From Saccharothrix sp. S26 (GTDB lineage: Bacteria > Actinomycetota > Actinomycetes > Mycobacteriales > Pseudonocardiaceae), in NCBI RefSeq assembly GCF_021390395.1, contig NZ_JAJUWT010000009.1:62001-126000 (forward strand): a stretch of 64,000 bases of DNA, given 5' to 3'. The notes beneath the pieces were generated by a model that worked only from the letters and a program-made list of their open reading frames with translations, did no database searches and was not told the origin of the DNA. Below are positions 17,848-28,100 of this stretch, piece by piece; position 1 is the first letter of the stretch, and each line of letters begins with the position of its first letter. Position numbers and translations under genes: made by a program.

Positions 17848-18855
17848 TCAGCCGCCGGTGGAGAAGGCGGCGTCGAAGGAGGCCGTGGGCGGGTCGAACG
17901 CGTTGCGGCGGACGAACTCCAGGGCTTCGGGCGCGCCGATGAGGCGGTCCATGCCGGCGTCCTCCCACTCGACGCTGATCGGGCCGTCGTAGCCGATGCT
18001 GTTGAGCATCCGGAACGACCGCTCCCACGGCACGTCGCCACGCCCGGTGGAGACGAAGTCCCAGCCGCGGCGCGGGTCGGACCACGGCAGGTGCGAGCCG
18101 AGGCGGCCGTTGCGGCCGTCGCCGACCTGGCGGCGGGCGTCCTTGCAGTCGACGTGGTAGATCCGCTCGCGGAAGTCCCACAGGAAGCCGACGGGGTCGA
18201 GGTCCTGCCAGACGAAGTGGGAGGGGTCCCAGTTGAGGCCGAACGCGGGCCGGTGCCCGATCGCCTCCAGCGCGCGCACGGTGGTCCAGTAGTCGTAGGC
18301 GATCTCGGACGGGTGCACCTCGTGCGCGAACCGGACGCCGACCTCGTCGAACACGTCGAGGATCGGGTTCCAGCGGTCGGCGAAGTCGGCGTACCCGGCG
18401 TCGATCATCGACGGCGGCACGGGCGGGAACATCGCGACGGTCTTCCAGATCGAGGAGCCGGTGAACCCGACGACGGTCGACGCGCCGAGCCTGGCGGCGG
18501 CCCGGGCGGTCGCCTTCATCTCCTCGGCCGCCCGCTGGCGGACGCCCTCGGGGTCGCCGTCGCCCCAGATGCGGGAGGACAGGATGCCCTTGTGCCGCTC
18601 GTCGATCGGGTCGTCGCACACGGCCTGGCCGGTGAGGTGGTTGGAGATCGTCCACACCTTCAGGTCGTGCTTGGCCAGGATGGCCAACCGGTCGGCGACG
18701 TAGTCGTCGTCTTCGGCTGCTCGCCAGGGGTCGAGGTGGTCGCCCCAGCAGGCGATCTCCAGGCCGTCGTAGCCCCAGCCGGCGGCCAACCGGGCGACCT
18801 CCTCGAACGGCAGGTCGGCCCACTGGCCGGTGAACAACGTGATCGGACGCGCCAT
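17848..18855 (-). CDS. sugar phosphate isomerase/epimerase (TIM barrel), second cassette
   Basis: This 335-aa xylose-isomerase-like TIM-barrel protein has a plausible metal site formed by Glu in [11 protein letters not shown], Asp and His in [11 protein letters not shown], His in YHVDCKDA and Glu in SVEWED. The N-terminus [15 protein letters not shown] is typical of the actinomycete subgroup found beside Gfo/Idh dehydrogenases. GAGGAG lies eight bases before the ATG at 18855. It is the last gene of the second cassette and is functionally parallel to, but only distantly similar to, the epimerase-like gene at 6.2-7.1 kb. It probably acts on the ketose or 3-keto product of the adjacent dehydrogenase. 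Confidence 0.82.
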   Translation of the reverse strand: MARPITLFTGQWADLPFEEVARLAAGWGYDGLEIACWGDHLDPWRAAEDDDYVADRLAILAKHDLKVWTISNHLTGQAVCDDPIDERHKGILSSRIWGDGDPEGVRQRAAEEMKATARAAARLGASTVVGFTGSSIWKTVAMFPPVPPSMIDAGYADFADRWNPILDVFDEVGVRFAHEVHPSEIAYDYWTTVRALEAIGHRPAFGLNWDPSHFVWQDLDPVGFLWDFRERIYHVDCKDARRQVGDGRNGRLGSHLPWSDPRRGWDFVSTGRGDVPWERSFRMLNSIGYDGPISVEWEDAGMDRLIGAPEALEFVRRNAFDPPTASFDAAFSTGG

Positions 18856-18867
18856 GGTGTTCTCCTC

Positions 18868-20034
18868 TCAGACGTCTCGCCAGGTGCCCGACGTCGCGCT
18901 CGCCTCGACGGCGGCCAGGACGCGTTGCACCTGGAGCCCGTCGGCGAACGACGGGGTGGGGTCGGTTCCAGCGGCCACGGCGCGGACGAAGTCGACGGCC
19001 TGGTGGGTGAACGCGTGCTCGTAGCCCAGGCCGTGGCCGGCGGGCCACCAGGCGTCGACGTAGGGGTGCTGCGGTTCGGTGACGACGATGCGGCGGAAAC
19101 CCGCGACCGCGGCGTCCTCCGCGCCGTCGTAGTAGTGCAGGACGTTCATGTCCTCGAAGTCGAACGCCAGGCTGCCCGCGGAGCCGTTGATCTCGATGCG
19201 GATGGCGTTCTTGCGCCCGTTGGCGAACCGGGTCGCCTCGAACGAGCCGAGCGCGCCACCGGTGAACCGGGCCAGGAACAACGCCGCGTCGTCCACCGTG
19301 ACCGGCCCGGTGCGGTCGGCCACGGCGGTGCCGGACAGGCCGGAGTGCTCGGCCGCCAGGGGCCGTTCGGTCACGAACGTCTCCAGCGTGCCGGACACCT
19401 CGCGGATGGTGTCGCCGAGGATGAACTGGGTGGCGTCGACGATGTGCGCGCCGATGTCGCCCAGCGCCCCGGAGCCGGCCCGCTCCTTCTGCAACCGCCA
19501 CGACAGCGGCGCGGCCGGGTCGACGATCCAGTCCTGGAGGTACTGGGCGCGCACGTGGTGGATGCGACCCAGGCGGCCCTGCGCCACGAGGACGCGGGCC
19601 AGGGACAGGGCGGGCACGCGCCGGTAGGTGAAGCCGACCATGGCCCGCACGCCGCCCGCGGCGGCACGGGCCGCCGCTTCCGCCATCGTCTCCGCTTCGG
19701 CGACGGTATTGGCCAGCGGTTTCTCGCACAGCACGTGCTTGCCGGCGGCCAGGGCGGCGACGGCGATCTCGGCGTGCGTGTCGCCGGGCGTGCAGATGTC
19801 CACCACCTGGACGTCGTCGCGCTCCAGCACGGCCCTCCAGTCGGTCGCGGCCTCCGCCCAGCCCAGTCGCTCGGCGGCGGCCTCGGCGCGGGCCCGGTCG
19901 CGGCCGCACACGACGGCCATGACCGGGCGCGCGGGCAGGTCGAAGAAGCGGGGCGCGACGCGCCACGCCTGGGAGTGGGCGGCTCCCATGAAGGCGTGGC
20001 CGATCATCGCGACGCCCAGTGTCGTCGTCGTCAA
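18868..20034 (-). CDS. Gfo/Idh/MocA family oxidoreductase, second cassette
   Basis: This 388-aa NAD(P)-binding dehydrogenase has the nucleotide motif MIGHAFMGAAHS, a variant in which the middle Gly of GxGxxG is Ala, as I recall for this subfamily. The EKP motif (CEKPLA) and the block DIGAHIVDATQFI are intact. The TTG at 20034 is chosen: AGGAGA sits eight bases upstream, and starting at the later ATG would remove the first Rossmann strand. It is twelve bases from both neighbours in the operon. With the TIM-barrel gene it forms an oxidise/isomerise pair for the imported sugar. Confidence 0.85.
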   Translation of the reverse strand: MTTTTLGVAMIGHAFMGAAHSQAWRVAPRFFDLPARPVMAVVCGRDRARAEAAAERLGWAEAATDWRAVLERDDVQVVDICTPGDTHAEIAVAALAAGKHVLCEKPLANTVAEAETMAEAAARAAAGGVRAMVGFTYRRVPALSLARVLVAQGRLGRIHHVRAQYLQDWIVDPAAPLSWRLQKERAGSGALGDIGAHIVDATQFILGDTIREVSGTLETFVTERPLAAEHSGLSGTAVADRTGPVTVDDAALFLARFTGGALGSFEATRFANGRKNAIRIEINGSAGSLAFDFEDMNVLHYYDGAEDAAVAGFRRIVVTEPQHPYVDAWWPAGHGLGYEHAFTHQAVDFVRAVAAGTDPTPSFADGLQVQRVLAAVEASATSGTWRDV

Positions 20035-20046
20035 CGCGGTGATCTC

Positions 20047-21081
20047 CTAGGACTCGAAGGCGGTGGGCAGGTAGCGGTCGACGTTGTCCTTGGTGACGAC
20101 CGGGGCGTAGAGCTCGACCTGGCGCGGCACCTCGACCTCGACCAGGTCGCCGAGGCTCTTGCCCTGCACGGCCAGGCGGGCGAGCCGGATGCCGTCCGCG
20201 CCCTGGGTGGACGGGTAGACCACGGTCGCGCGGTGCAGGCCGTTGCCCGCCTTGATCTCGCGCATGACGTTGGCCGAGCCCGCGCCGCCGACCATGAAGA
20301 ACTCGTTGCGGCCGGAGTTCTTGATCGCCGCCGTGACGCCGACGCCCTGGTCGTCGTCGTGGTTCCAGATCGCGTCGATGCGCGGCGCGGCCTGGAGCAG
20401 GTTCGCCGCGGCCCGTTCGCCGCTCTCCACGGTGAACTCGGCGGCGACGCGGTTGCCGACCTTGAGCCCGCAGTCGCCGAGGGCGTCGGCGAAGCCCTTG
20501 CTGCGGTCCTGCGTCAGGGGCAGGGAGTCGATGCCGGCGATCTCGGCCACGACCGCGCCGGACTTGCCCGAGAGCTCCTGGCAGATGTAGGTGCCGGCGG
20601 ACACGCCCATGCCGTAGTTGTCGCCCAGCACGGTCGAGCGCGCGGCGAACGGGCTGCCGAACTCGCGGTCGACGTTGATCACCGTGATGCCGGCCTTCAT
20701 CGCCTTGAGCGCCACCGGCGTGAGCGCCGCGCCGTCGAACGGCAGCAGCACGATCGCGTCGACCTTGTCGTTGATGAACGTCTCGACCTGGCTGATCTGG
20801 AGGTTGACGTCGTTGGTGCCCTCCACCACCTTCAGCTCGACGTCGGAGTACTTCGCCGCCTCCGCCTTGGCGGCGTTGGTGATGGCGGCCATCCAGCCGT
20901 GGTCGGCGGCGGGCGCGGAGAAGCCGATGACGACCTTGTCGCCGGGCTCGTCGTTGGCGACCCGGGCGCCACCCTGGTTGCCGCTGCCGGCAGCGGGCTC
21001 GGGGGTGTTGCCGGTGCAGGCGGTGAGCGCGAGGCCGACCGACAGTGCGGCGATGAGGCGGGTTGTTGCCTTGCGTGACAT
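20047..21081 (-). CDS. ABC sugar transporter substrate-binding lipoprotein, second cassette
   Basis: This 344-aa lipoprotein has a signal peptide ending in LALTAC, so the lipidated Cys is residue 22. The mature part is a ribose-binding-protein-like fold: VVIGFSAPAADHGWMAAI, VDAIVLLPFDGAALTPVAL and GITVINVDREFG mark the N-lobe and hinge, and IWNHDDDQGVGV the C-lobe. This resembles RbsB/periplasmic binding protein 4 and recognises a monosaccharide-sized ligand. The ATG at 21081 has GAGGAG nine bases upstream. It lies 39 bases after the permease stop. Confidence 0.88.
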   Translation of the reverse strand: MSRKATTRLIAALSVGLALTACTGNTPEPAAGSGNQGGARVANDEPGDKVVIGFSAPAADHGWMAAITNAAKAEAAKYSDVELKVVEGTNDVNLQISQVETFINDKVDAIVLLPFDGAALTPVALKAMKAGITVINVDREFGSPFAARSTVLGDNYGMGVSAGTYICQELSGKSGAVVAEIAGIDSLPLTQDRSKGFADALGDCGLKVGNRVAAEFTVESGERAAANLLQAAPRIDAIWNHDDDQGVGVTAAIKNSGRNEFFMVGGAGSANVMREIKAGNGLHRATVVYPSTQGADGIRLARLAVQGKSLGDLVEVEVPRQVELYAPVVTKDNVDRYLPTAFES

Positions 21082-21120
21082 GGTTGTGCTCCTCGGAGTG
21101 GCGGCGGGGTGGGTCGGGGG

Positions 21121-22149
21121 TCAGGCCCCGCTGCGGCGGGCCAACCGTTGCTGGAGCAGGACGGCGACCACGATGATCGCGCCCTTGGCGACGGCCTGGG
21201 CGGAGATGGACAGGTTGTTGAGGGTGAACACGTTCGACAGCGTCGTGAAGATCAGGACGCCGAACACGGTGCCGGCGATGGTGCCGCGACCGCCGGAGAG
21301 CAGGGTGCCGCCGATGACCACGGCCGCGATGGCATCCAGCTCGTACAGCCCGCCGTGGGTGGAGCTGCCGGTGGTGGTGCGGGCGATGAGCATCACCGCG
21401 GCGATGCCGCAGCAGACACCGAGCAGCGTGTAGAGCAGCACGGTGTGCCGCCGCACGTCGATGCCGGCCAGCCGGGCGGCCTCGGGGTTGCCGCCCACGG
21501 CGAACGTCCGCCGCCCGAACGTGGTGCGGTTGAGCACCACCCACCCGACGACCGCGACCACCGCGAAGATCACCACCAGCACCGGCACGCCGAGCACCGA
21601 CGCGTCGAAGAACGCGGTGAAGCCCGGCACGTCCACGATCTGGGTCTTGCGGTTGGAGATGATCTCGGCCAGGCCGCGGGCGGCGGCGAGCATGGCCAGC
21701 GTCGCGATGAACGCCACGATCCGCCCGTAAGCGATGAGCAGGCCGTTGACCAAGCCGCAGCCCGCGCCGACGGCGAGCGCGGCGAACACGACCACCAGCC
21801 AGTGGGTGTCGTTGGCCATGGACTGCGTGGCCAGGGTCGTGGCCCAGACCGAGGACAGCGCGACGATCGCGCCGACGGACAGGTCGATGCCGCCGCCGGT
21901 GATCACGAACGTCATGCCGATGCTGACCACGCCGATCACGGCGGCCAGGCGCAGGATGGTGAGCACGTTGTCGACGTCGGCGAAGCGGTCGCCCGCGGTG
22001 GCCACGCCGACCAGGCACAGCAGCACCAGGGCGACGACGAGGCCGGTGTTGCGGCCGGCGGCGGACCCGAGCAGCGCGGTGACGCCGCGCTTGGCGTGGT
22101 TCGCGGTCGGCGGCCGGTCCGCGGTGGTCGCGGCGGTCTTCCCGTTCAT
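21121..22149 (-). CDS. ABC sugar transporter permease, second cassette
   Basis: This 342-aa RbsC-like inner-membrane protein has about ten hydrophobic helices and the family signature GMTFVITGGGIDLSVGAIVAL. It is the only permease of this cassette and so presumably works as a homodimer, unlike the two-permease first cassette. The ATG at 22149 overlaps the ATPase stop by four bases (ATGA). Confidence 0.88.
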   Translation of the reverse strand: MNGKTAATTADRPPTANHAKRGVTALLGSAAGRNTGLVVALVLLCLVGVATAGDRFADVDNVLTILRLAAVIGVVSIGMTFVITGGGIDLSVGAIVALSSVWATTLATQSMANDTHWLVVVFAALAVGAGCGLVNGLLIAYGRIVAFIATLAMLAAARGLAEIISNRKTQIVDVPGFTAFFDASVLGVPVLVVIFAVVAVVGWVVLNRTTFGRRTFAVGGNPEAARLAGIDVRRHTVLLYTLLGVCCGIAAVMLIARTTTGSSTHGGLYELDAIAAVVIGGTLLSGGRGTIAGTVFGVLIFTTLSNVFTLNNLSISAQAVAKGAIIVVAVLLQQRLARRSGA

Positions 22150-23660
22150 GCGGCGGTTCCTTCCATGACCAGGTCGAGGACCCGGGATTCGTCGATCTCG
22201 CCGGCCGGTCCCTCGTGGACGACCCGTCCTTCGCGCACCACCAGCACCCGGTCGGCCAGGCCGAGCACCTCGTCGACCTCGCTGGACACGACCACCACGG
22301 CCACGCCCCGCGCGGCCAGGTCGCGGATCAGCTGGTAGATCTCGCTGCGCGCCCCGACGTCGACGCCCCGGGTCGGCTCGTCGAGCAGCAGCACGCGGCA
22401 CTCGCGCAGCAACCACCGCGCCAGCACGACCTTCTGCTGGTTGCCGCCGGACAGGGTGCGCACCGCCCGGTCCACGCCCGGTGGTCGGACGTCCAGCGCC
22501 GTGGTCAACTCCTGCGAGCGGGCGCGCTCCGCGCCGTTGTCGAGGAAGCCGAAGCGGGCGAACGCCGACAACGTGGACACGGTGATGTTGCGGTACACGG
22601 CCTGGTCGAGCAGCAGCCCCTGGCTCTTGCGCTCCTCAGGGCACAGCCCGACCCCGGCGCGCACGGCCGCGCCGACGCTGCCGCGCCGCAGCCGCCTGCC
22701 GTCCACCTCGACGGTGCCGTCGGTCGGCTTGCGCGCGCCGTAGACGGCTTCGAGGATCTCCGAGCGGCCCGACCCGACCAGACCGGCGAGCCCGACGACC
22801 TCGCCCGCCCGGACGGTGAGGTCCACGCCGGAGAACCGGCCGCCGGCGGCCAGTCCCCGCACCACCAGCACGTCGGGCGCGGACGGGTCGACCGGCACGC
22901 GCGGCGGGAAGTCGTAGGCCACGTCACGGCCGGTCATGAGCCTGATCAGGTCGGGGGTGCGGGTCTCGCGGGCGGGCAGCCCGGTGGCCACCGTGCGGCC
23001 GTCCTTCAGCACGGTCACCCGGTCACCGATCTCGCGGATCTCCTCCATCCGGTGCGAGATGTAGACGATCGCCACGCCCTGCGCGGTCAGCTCCCGGATG
23101 ACGCGGAACAGCGTGCGCACCTCGTCCTGGTCGAGCACGGCCGACGGCTCGTCCATGATCAGCAGCCGTCCGTCGCGGGACAGGGCGCGGGCCATGCTGA
23201 CGATCTGCTGGTTGGCCGCGGACAGCCGGCCGACGTCGCGGTCGGGTGGGATGTCGGGGTGGCCGAGCCGGTCGAGCAGTGCCTTGGTGCGGCGGTGCGC
23301 CTCCGCGCGGCGGGTGAACCCGGCCGTGGACAGCTCGTGGCCGAGGAAGACGTTGTCGGCCACGGACAGCCCGGCCACCAGGTCGAGCTCCTGGTAGATG
23401 GCGGCCACGCCGCTGCGCATCGCGGCGGTCGGGTTGTCGAACGACACGACCTCGCCCTGCCACCGGATCTCGCCCTCGTCCGGGCGGTGCGCGCCGGCCA
23501 GCACCTTGATCAACGTCGACTTGCCCGCGCCGTTCTGGCCGAGCAGGCAGTGCACTTCGCCGGCGCGCACGTCGAAGTCGACCCCGCCCAGGGCCGTCAC
23601 GCCGGGGAAGCGCTTGACCACGCCCCGGACGGACAGCAGCGGCGCTGTCGTGGTCGTCAT
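22146..23660 (-). CDS. ABC sugar transporter ATP-binding protein, second cassette
   Basis: This 504-aa double-NBD ATPase is of the RbsA class. NBD1 has GQNGAGKSTLI, LSAANQQ and LLIMDEPSAVLDQDE. NBD2 has GLVGSGRSEI, LSGGNQQK and LLLDEPTRGVDVGA. The ATG at 23660 overlaps the ROK stop (ATGA), with AGGAGG nine bases upstream inside the ROK gene. It has the same architecture as the ATPase at 10.3-11.8 kb, but many differences show an old divergence rather than a recent duplication. Confidence 0.9.
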   Translation of the reverse strand: MTTTTAPLLSVRGVVKRFPGVTALGGVDFDVRAGEVHCLLGQNGAGKSTLIKVLAGAHRPDEGEIRWQGEVVSFDNPTAAMRSGVAAIYQELDLVAGLSVADNVFLGHELSTAGFTRRAEAHRRTKALLDRLGHPDIPPDRDVGRLSAANQQIVSMARALSRDGRLLIMDEPSAVLDQDEVRTLFRVIRELTAQGVAIVYISHRMEEIREIGDRVTVLKDGRTVATGLPARETRTPDLIRLMTGRDVAYDFPPRVPVDPSAPDVLVVRGLAAGGRFSGVDLTVRAGEVVGLAGLVGSGRSEILEAVYGARKPTDGTVEVDGRRLRRGSVGAAVRAGVGLCPEERKSQGLLLDQAVYRNITVSTLSAFARFGFLDNGAERARSQELTTALDVRPPGVDRAVRTLSGGNQQKVVLARWLLRECRVLLLDEPTRGVDVGARSEIYQLIRDLAARGVAVVVVSSEVDEVLGLADRVLVVREGRVVHEGPAGEIDESRVLDLVMEGTAA

Positions 23661-24943
23661 ACGGTTTCCTCCTGTGCCAGGGGCTTGTCGACGGGCTCGA
23701 CGAGGACGGGGTCGCGGAACACGCGGTCGAGGACCTGCGACGCCCCGCCGCGCACGGAGCCGGAGAAACCCAGGGGTGAGAACGCGACCCGCGTGCCGCC
23801 GCCGTCGCGGGCGAAGACGTGGCCGCGCAGCTCGTCGCGCAGGGAACCGGCGATCCACGGTCGCAGCGCGGCGAAGTAGCCGCCCAGGACCAGCACGTGC
23901 GGGTTGAAGACGGTGACCAGGATGCCCGCGCCGACGCTGAGCCACCGGTCGACCTCGGCGATGGCGTCCAGCACCCGCGCGTCGCCCGCCGCGGCCCGGT
24001 CGCCGATCTCGGCGAGCCGTCGTTCCAGGTCGGGCAGCGGGTCCTGTTCCGGGTCGTGCGCCGACGTGTGCGGCGGCTCGTGCCCGGGAACGGCGGCGAG
24101 CAGCGCGTTGAGGCCCACGGCGGCTTCCCAGCAGCCGGTGTGGCCGCACGCGCACTGCGGTCCGCCCTCGCGGACGCGCATGTGCCCGGCCTCGCCGGCG
24201 AAGCCCCGCGCGCCCCGTAACAACCGTCCGCCCACCACGATGCCGCTGCCTATCCCGGCCGCGCCGGTGACCAGGATGAGGTCGCCGTCGCGGTCCAGCC
24301 CCTGCGCCTCCACCTCGGCCAGCGCGGCGAGGTTGGCCTCGTTGTCCAGCAGGACCGGGTACGGCGGCTCGCCGAGCAGCCGGTTGATCTCGGCGACCAC
24401 CGGGACGTCGGTCCAGCCCAGGTTGGGTGCGGCGCGCACCACGCCGGTGTCGGCCTCGACCAGGCCGGGCACGGCGATGGCGACGCCGACCGGGTGGACC
24501 CCGACGCCGAGCAGCGCGGTGTCGAGCAGCCGGGCCAGGCGGGACAGCACCAGCGCCGGGTCCATCGCGGCGGTGTCCAGCGCGATGCGCTGCCGCGTCA
24601 CCACCTGACCGCGCAGGTTGAGCACGAGCACCGACAGGTAGCCGACGTTGACCTCGGCGCCGACCGCGACGACGTGCTCGCCGTCGAGCCGGATGATCTG
24701 ACCGGGCCGCCCGACGGTGGCCCGCTCGGTCTCGCCCTCCCCCACCAGGCCGCGGTCGACGAGCTCGGCGACCAGGCTGGACACGGTGGTCTTGTTCAAC
24801 CCCGTCTCCTCGGCCAACCGCGCCCGTGAGCGCGGCCCGTGGTCGCGCAGGTGCGACAGGACGACGGAGAGGTTGTGCCTGCGGACCGTGACGTGGTCCG
24901 CGGTCGATCCGCCCGCGCGCGGACGAGTCGGCCCGTTCCTCAT
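23657..24943 (-). CDS. ROK-family regulator, first gene of the second cassette
   Basis: This 428-aa protein has an N-terminal winged helix (SVVLSHLRDHGPRSRARLAEE; LNKTTVSSLVAELVDRG) and a ROK domain with the zinc motif CACGHTGCWE and the sugar-binding block LLDNEANLAALAEVE. It is NagC/XylR-like and expected to repress its own operon until sugar binds. The ATG at 24943 has GAGGAG six bases upstream. Unlike the first cassette's ROK gene, this one is the promoter-proximal gene of the operon, coupled to the ATPase by ATGA, which implies autoregulation. Confidence 0.88.
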   Translation of the reverse strand: MRNGPTRPRAGGSTADHVTVRRHNLSVVLSHLRDHGPRSRARLAEETGLNKTTVSSLVAELVDRGLVGEGETERATVGRPGQIIRLDGEHVVAVGAEVNVGYLSVLVLNLRGQVVTRQRIALDTAAMDPALVLSRLARLLDTALLGVGVHPVGVAIAVPGLVEADTGVVRAAPNLGWTDVPVVAEINRLLGEPPYPVLLDNEANLAALAEVEAQGLDRDGDLILVTGAAGIGSGIVVGGRLLRGARGFAGEAGHMRVREGGPQCACGHTGCWEAAVGLNALLAAVPGHEPPHTSAHDPEQDPLPDLERRLAEIGDRAAAGDARVLDAIAEVDRWLSVGAGILVTVFNPHVLVLGGYFAALRPWIAGSLRDELRGHVFARDGGGTRVAFSPLGFSGSVRGGASQVLDRVFRDPVLVEPVDKPLAQEETV

Positions 24944-25098
24944 GGCACTCCTCGGTTTCGGACAGGGGGACGTGGGCGAGCGAACCCGGGCAGGGTGAGA
25001 CGGCCTGAGCGGGTGGGTCGGGTGCGTCAGGCGGGGTGGGGCGGGCAGGTCGCGGGGGGTGGCAAGCCGGGCGAGGTGAGGGTGGGTTGGGCCTGGGG

Positions 25099-25126
25099 CG
25101 GGTGAGACCGGGGTCGGTCTCACCCG
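25099..25126 (-). terminator. 11-bp perfect hairpin after the second ThuA/PQQ gene
   Basis: Arms cgggtgagacc (25099-25109) and ggtctcacccg (25116-25126) pair perfectly around a 6-nt loop, starting seven bases beyond the stop codon. It should end the ThuA/PQQ transcript before the ROK gene, which needs its own promoter in the 155 bp that follow. Confidence 0.75.
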
Positions 25127-25132
25127 CGCCCG

Positions 25133-28100
25133 TCAGATGTCCTGCAAGGTGTCGTCCCGGCCAGGTCGGGGCGTGTACCGGCCGGTGGCCTCGACGTTGC
25201 CCGCCACGTCGATCGACCGGTACTCCACGTACTGCTTGCCGTTCGGCTGGACCCGGATCTCCTCGCCCCGGTGGACCTGCCACTTGCCGCCGGAGATGCG
25301 GTACTCCGTGCGGGCCACGCCGGAGGTGGCGTCGGAGGCGGTGAGCTGGACGCGGGAGGCCGACGAGCCGCGCTTGGCCTTCGTGACCGGTGGGGCGGTG
25401 TCGACCTTCACGTCGACCGACTGCTCGGCGGAGGTGTTGCCCGCCGCGTCGGTCGCCCGCACGGAGACCCGGTGGCGGCCGTCGCCCACGGGCACCGCGC
25501 CGGTGTAGGGCCGCCACGGGCCGCCGTCGAGCCGGTGCTCCAGCACCGGGCCGCCGGACGCGTCGTCGGTGGCGGTCGCGGACACCAGTGCCCGCTGCGT
25601 CCACCAGCCCTCGGGCCCCGGCGCGTTGTCCGTCTTCACGGTGAGGCGCGGCGCGGTGCGGTCGACCCGCACGGTCACCGTCTTCTCCGCGGAGACGTTG
25701 CCCGCGGCGTCGGACGCGCGGAACGCGACCACCCGTGCACCGTCGTCGGCGAACGACAGGGGCGTCGTGTACTGCGCCCAGGCGCCGTCACCCACCCGGT
25801 ACTCGACGCGCACCGGGCCGCTGCCGTCGTCGGTCGCGGAGGCGGTGACGGTCACCGGAGCGGTCCACCACCCGCTCGCACCCGGCGCGGCGGGGTCGGT
25901 GACCACCGACAACGTCGGCGCCGTGTGGTCCGTGCTCACCCGGAAGTGGTTGAACTGGGCGGGCTTGGCCGCGGTCTGGCCGCCGCCGAGGGCGAACAGG
26001 CCGATCCGGGCCCCGGTCAGGTTCGCGTTGACCACCGGTTCCAACGACGTCCAGGTCCGCCCGTCCGCGCTGTAGGAGCCGGTGTAGGTGGAGCCGGACT
26101 TGGCCAACCTCAGGTGCCACACGCCACCGGTCAGGCCGCCGACCCCGGGCTGCGGCTGGCCCACCACGTCACCGCTCTCCGACCGCAGCTCCACCCCGCG
26201 CTGGACGGGCGTGCCCGCCTCGTTGGTGGCGATGTGGTCGAGCTTGACGTAGTTGGCGTCGTCGACGTAGGCGATCAGCCCCGCCTGCTGGTAGCGCTCG
26301 TCGAGCGCGGACGCGTCGACCTCGGTCTCGATCACCCAGTCGCCCTCGGGTGCGCGCTGGAGGATGAAGTTGGCCGGGGCGTCGGCCGAGCCGCCGTAGA
26401 TGTCGCCGTCGCTGGTGTCGATGCGCAGGCTGCCGTCGGCCACGCCGTAGCGGGTGGGGTCGGGCCGGACCACCGCGTTCCAGCGGCACCCGTCCAGCGC
26501 CGTGCCGGCGAAGTCGTCGTTCGGTTCCACCGACGCGGTGTCGTCGGGGGTGAGGGTGAACCAGTCGAACTCGGCGTCGACCACCGGGCGGTCGCCGCCA
26601 CCGCCCACGAGCGAGAGCAGGCCGACCTTCGGGTTCACCAGGCCCGCCAGCGACTTGGTCTGCGGCATGTCGGTGAACGCCTGGCCGTCCGCGCTGTAGG
26701 ACGCGGTCAGGTTCTGGCCGTCGCTGGTGAACCGGACCCACACGGTGTCGGGGTAGGCCGCGCCCAGCGGCGCGGTGTTCGAGTCGCCGACCTCGTTGGG
26801 CTGCCCGGCCTCCTCGCGGATGAACTGGAAGATCCGGTTCGCCGCGTCGTCGGAGTCCGACCGGCCTTCGAGCACCATCTTCGCGTAGTTGTCGTCGTCG
26901 CCGTAGATCACCAGACCGGCCTGCTGGTAGGCGCGCCGCGCGGGCAACCGCACCTTGGCCGTGGCCTGGAACGGTCCGGACGGCAGGTCCTGGAGCACGA
27001 TGTTGGGCGTCGTGTTGGTGGTGCCGTAGATGTCGGACGGCGCGGTCGGCAGCACCAGGTGGCCGTCGCGCACCGCGAGGTCCTGGTTCTCCCGCACCAC
27101 GGTGGTCCACCGGTCGCGGTCGAGCGCCGTGCCGAGGAAGTCGTCCGAGCGACCGGCGAAGCAGGTGACGTCGGGTGCGCGGACGGTGATCTTGACGGTC
27201 TTCGTCGCGCTCGCGCCGCGGGAGTCGGTCGCGGTGACCTTGGCGTTGAACGTGCCCGCCGCGGTGTAGGTGTGGCTGACCGTAGCGCCCGTGGCCGTGC
27301 CGCCGTCGCCGAACACCCAGCTGTAGCCGATCGGGGTGTCGCCGTCGGGGTCGGTGGCGGACGCGGTGAAGTCGACCTTCAGCGGCGCGGTGCCGGACGT
27401 GGTGCTCGCCGACGCCTCCACCGCGGGCCGCTGGTTGTGCGTGACGCCACGACCGGCGAACTCCAGCCAGTTGACGTTGGCCAGGTAGCTGGTGGTGGTG
27501 CTGCCCTGCGGCCTGCGGGTGACGAAGTACAGCTCGGAGGAGGCCGGGACGTCGTCGGCGATGTCGGCGGTGACGGTGGTCCAGTTCTGCCAACCGCCCG
27601 TGCCGGCGAACGTCGCCGTGCCCGCGAGCGGGCCGTCCGGCGCGCCGACGCGGACCTCGATCCGACCGCCCTGCGACCCCGAGGCCACGCGGAACCGCAC
27701 CTGGTCGATGCCCTGGAGCGTGGCCGGGCGCAGCGAGAACCAGTCGCCGTCGGTGATGAACCCGATGTTGCGGCCGCCGCCGGTGTCGGTGGTGTCCTCC
27801 TCCTGCACGCCCGCCGCGTCGTCGCCGACGCCGTCCGCGGTGCGGCCGGTCCCGGTGTGAAACTCGGCCTCCTTGTGCTTGGGTTGCAGCACCAGGATCG
27901 ACTCGCCGGTCAGCGGGGACGCGCCGTCGCCGCCCTTGTCGGTGTACTTCGCGGTGAGGACGCCGAAGATGTTCGCGCCCACGTGGCCCTCGTCGCCGGA
28001 CATCAGCGCCAGGCCCTCGCAGCCGCGGTACTGCTCGTAGCCGTGGGAGTGCTCGTCGTGGCCCAACGCGGGCTGCACGACCACGTTCTGGCAGTCGACC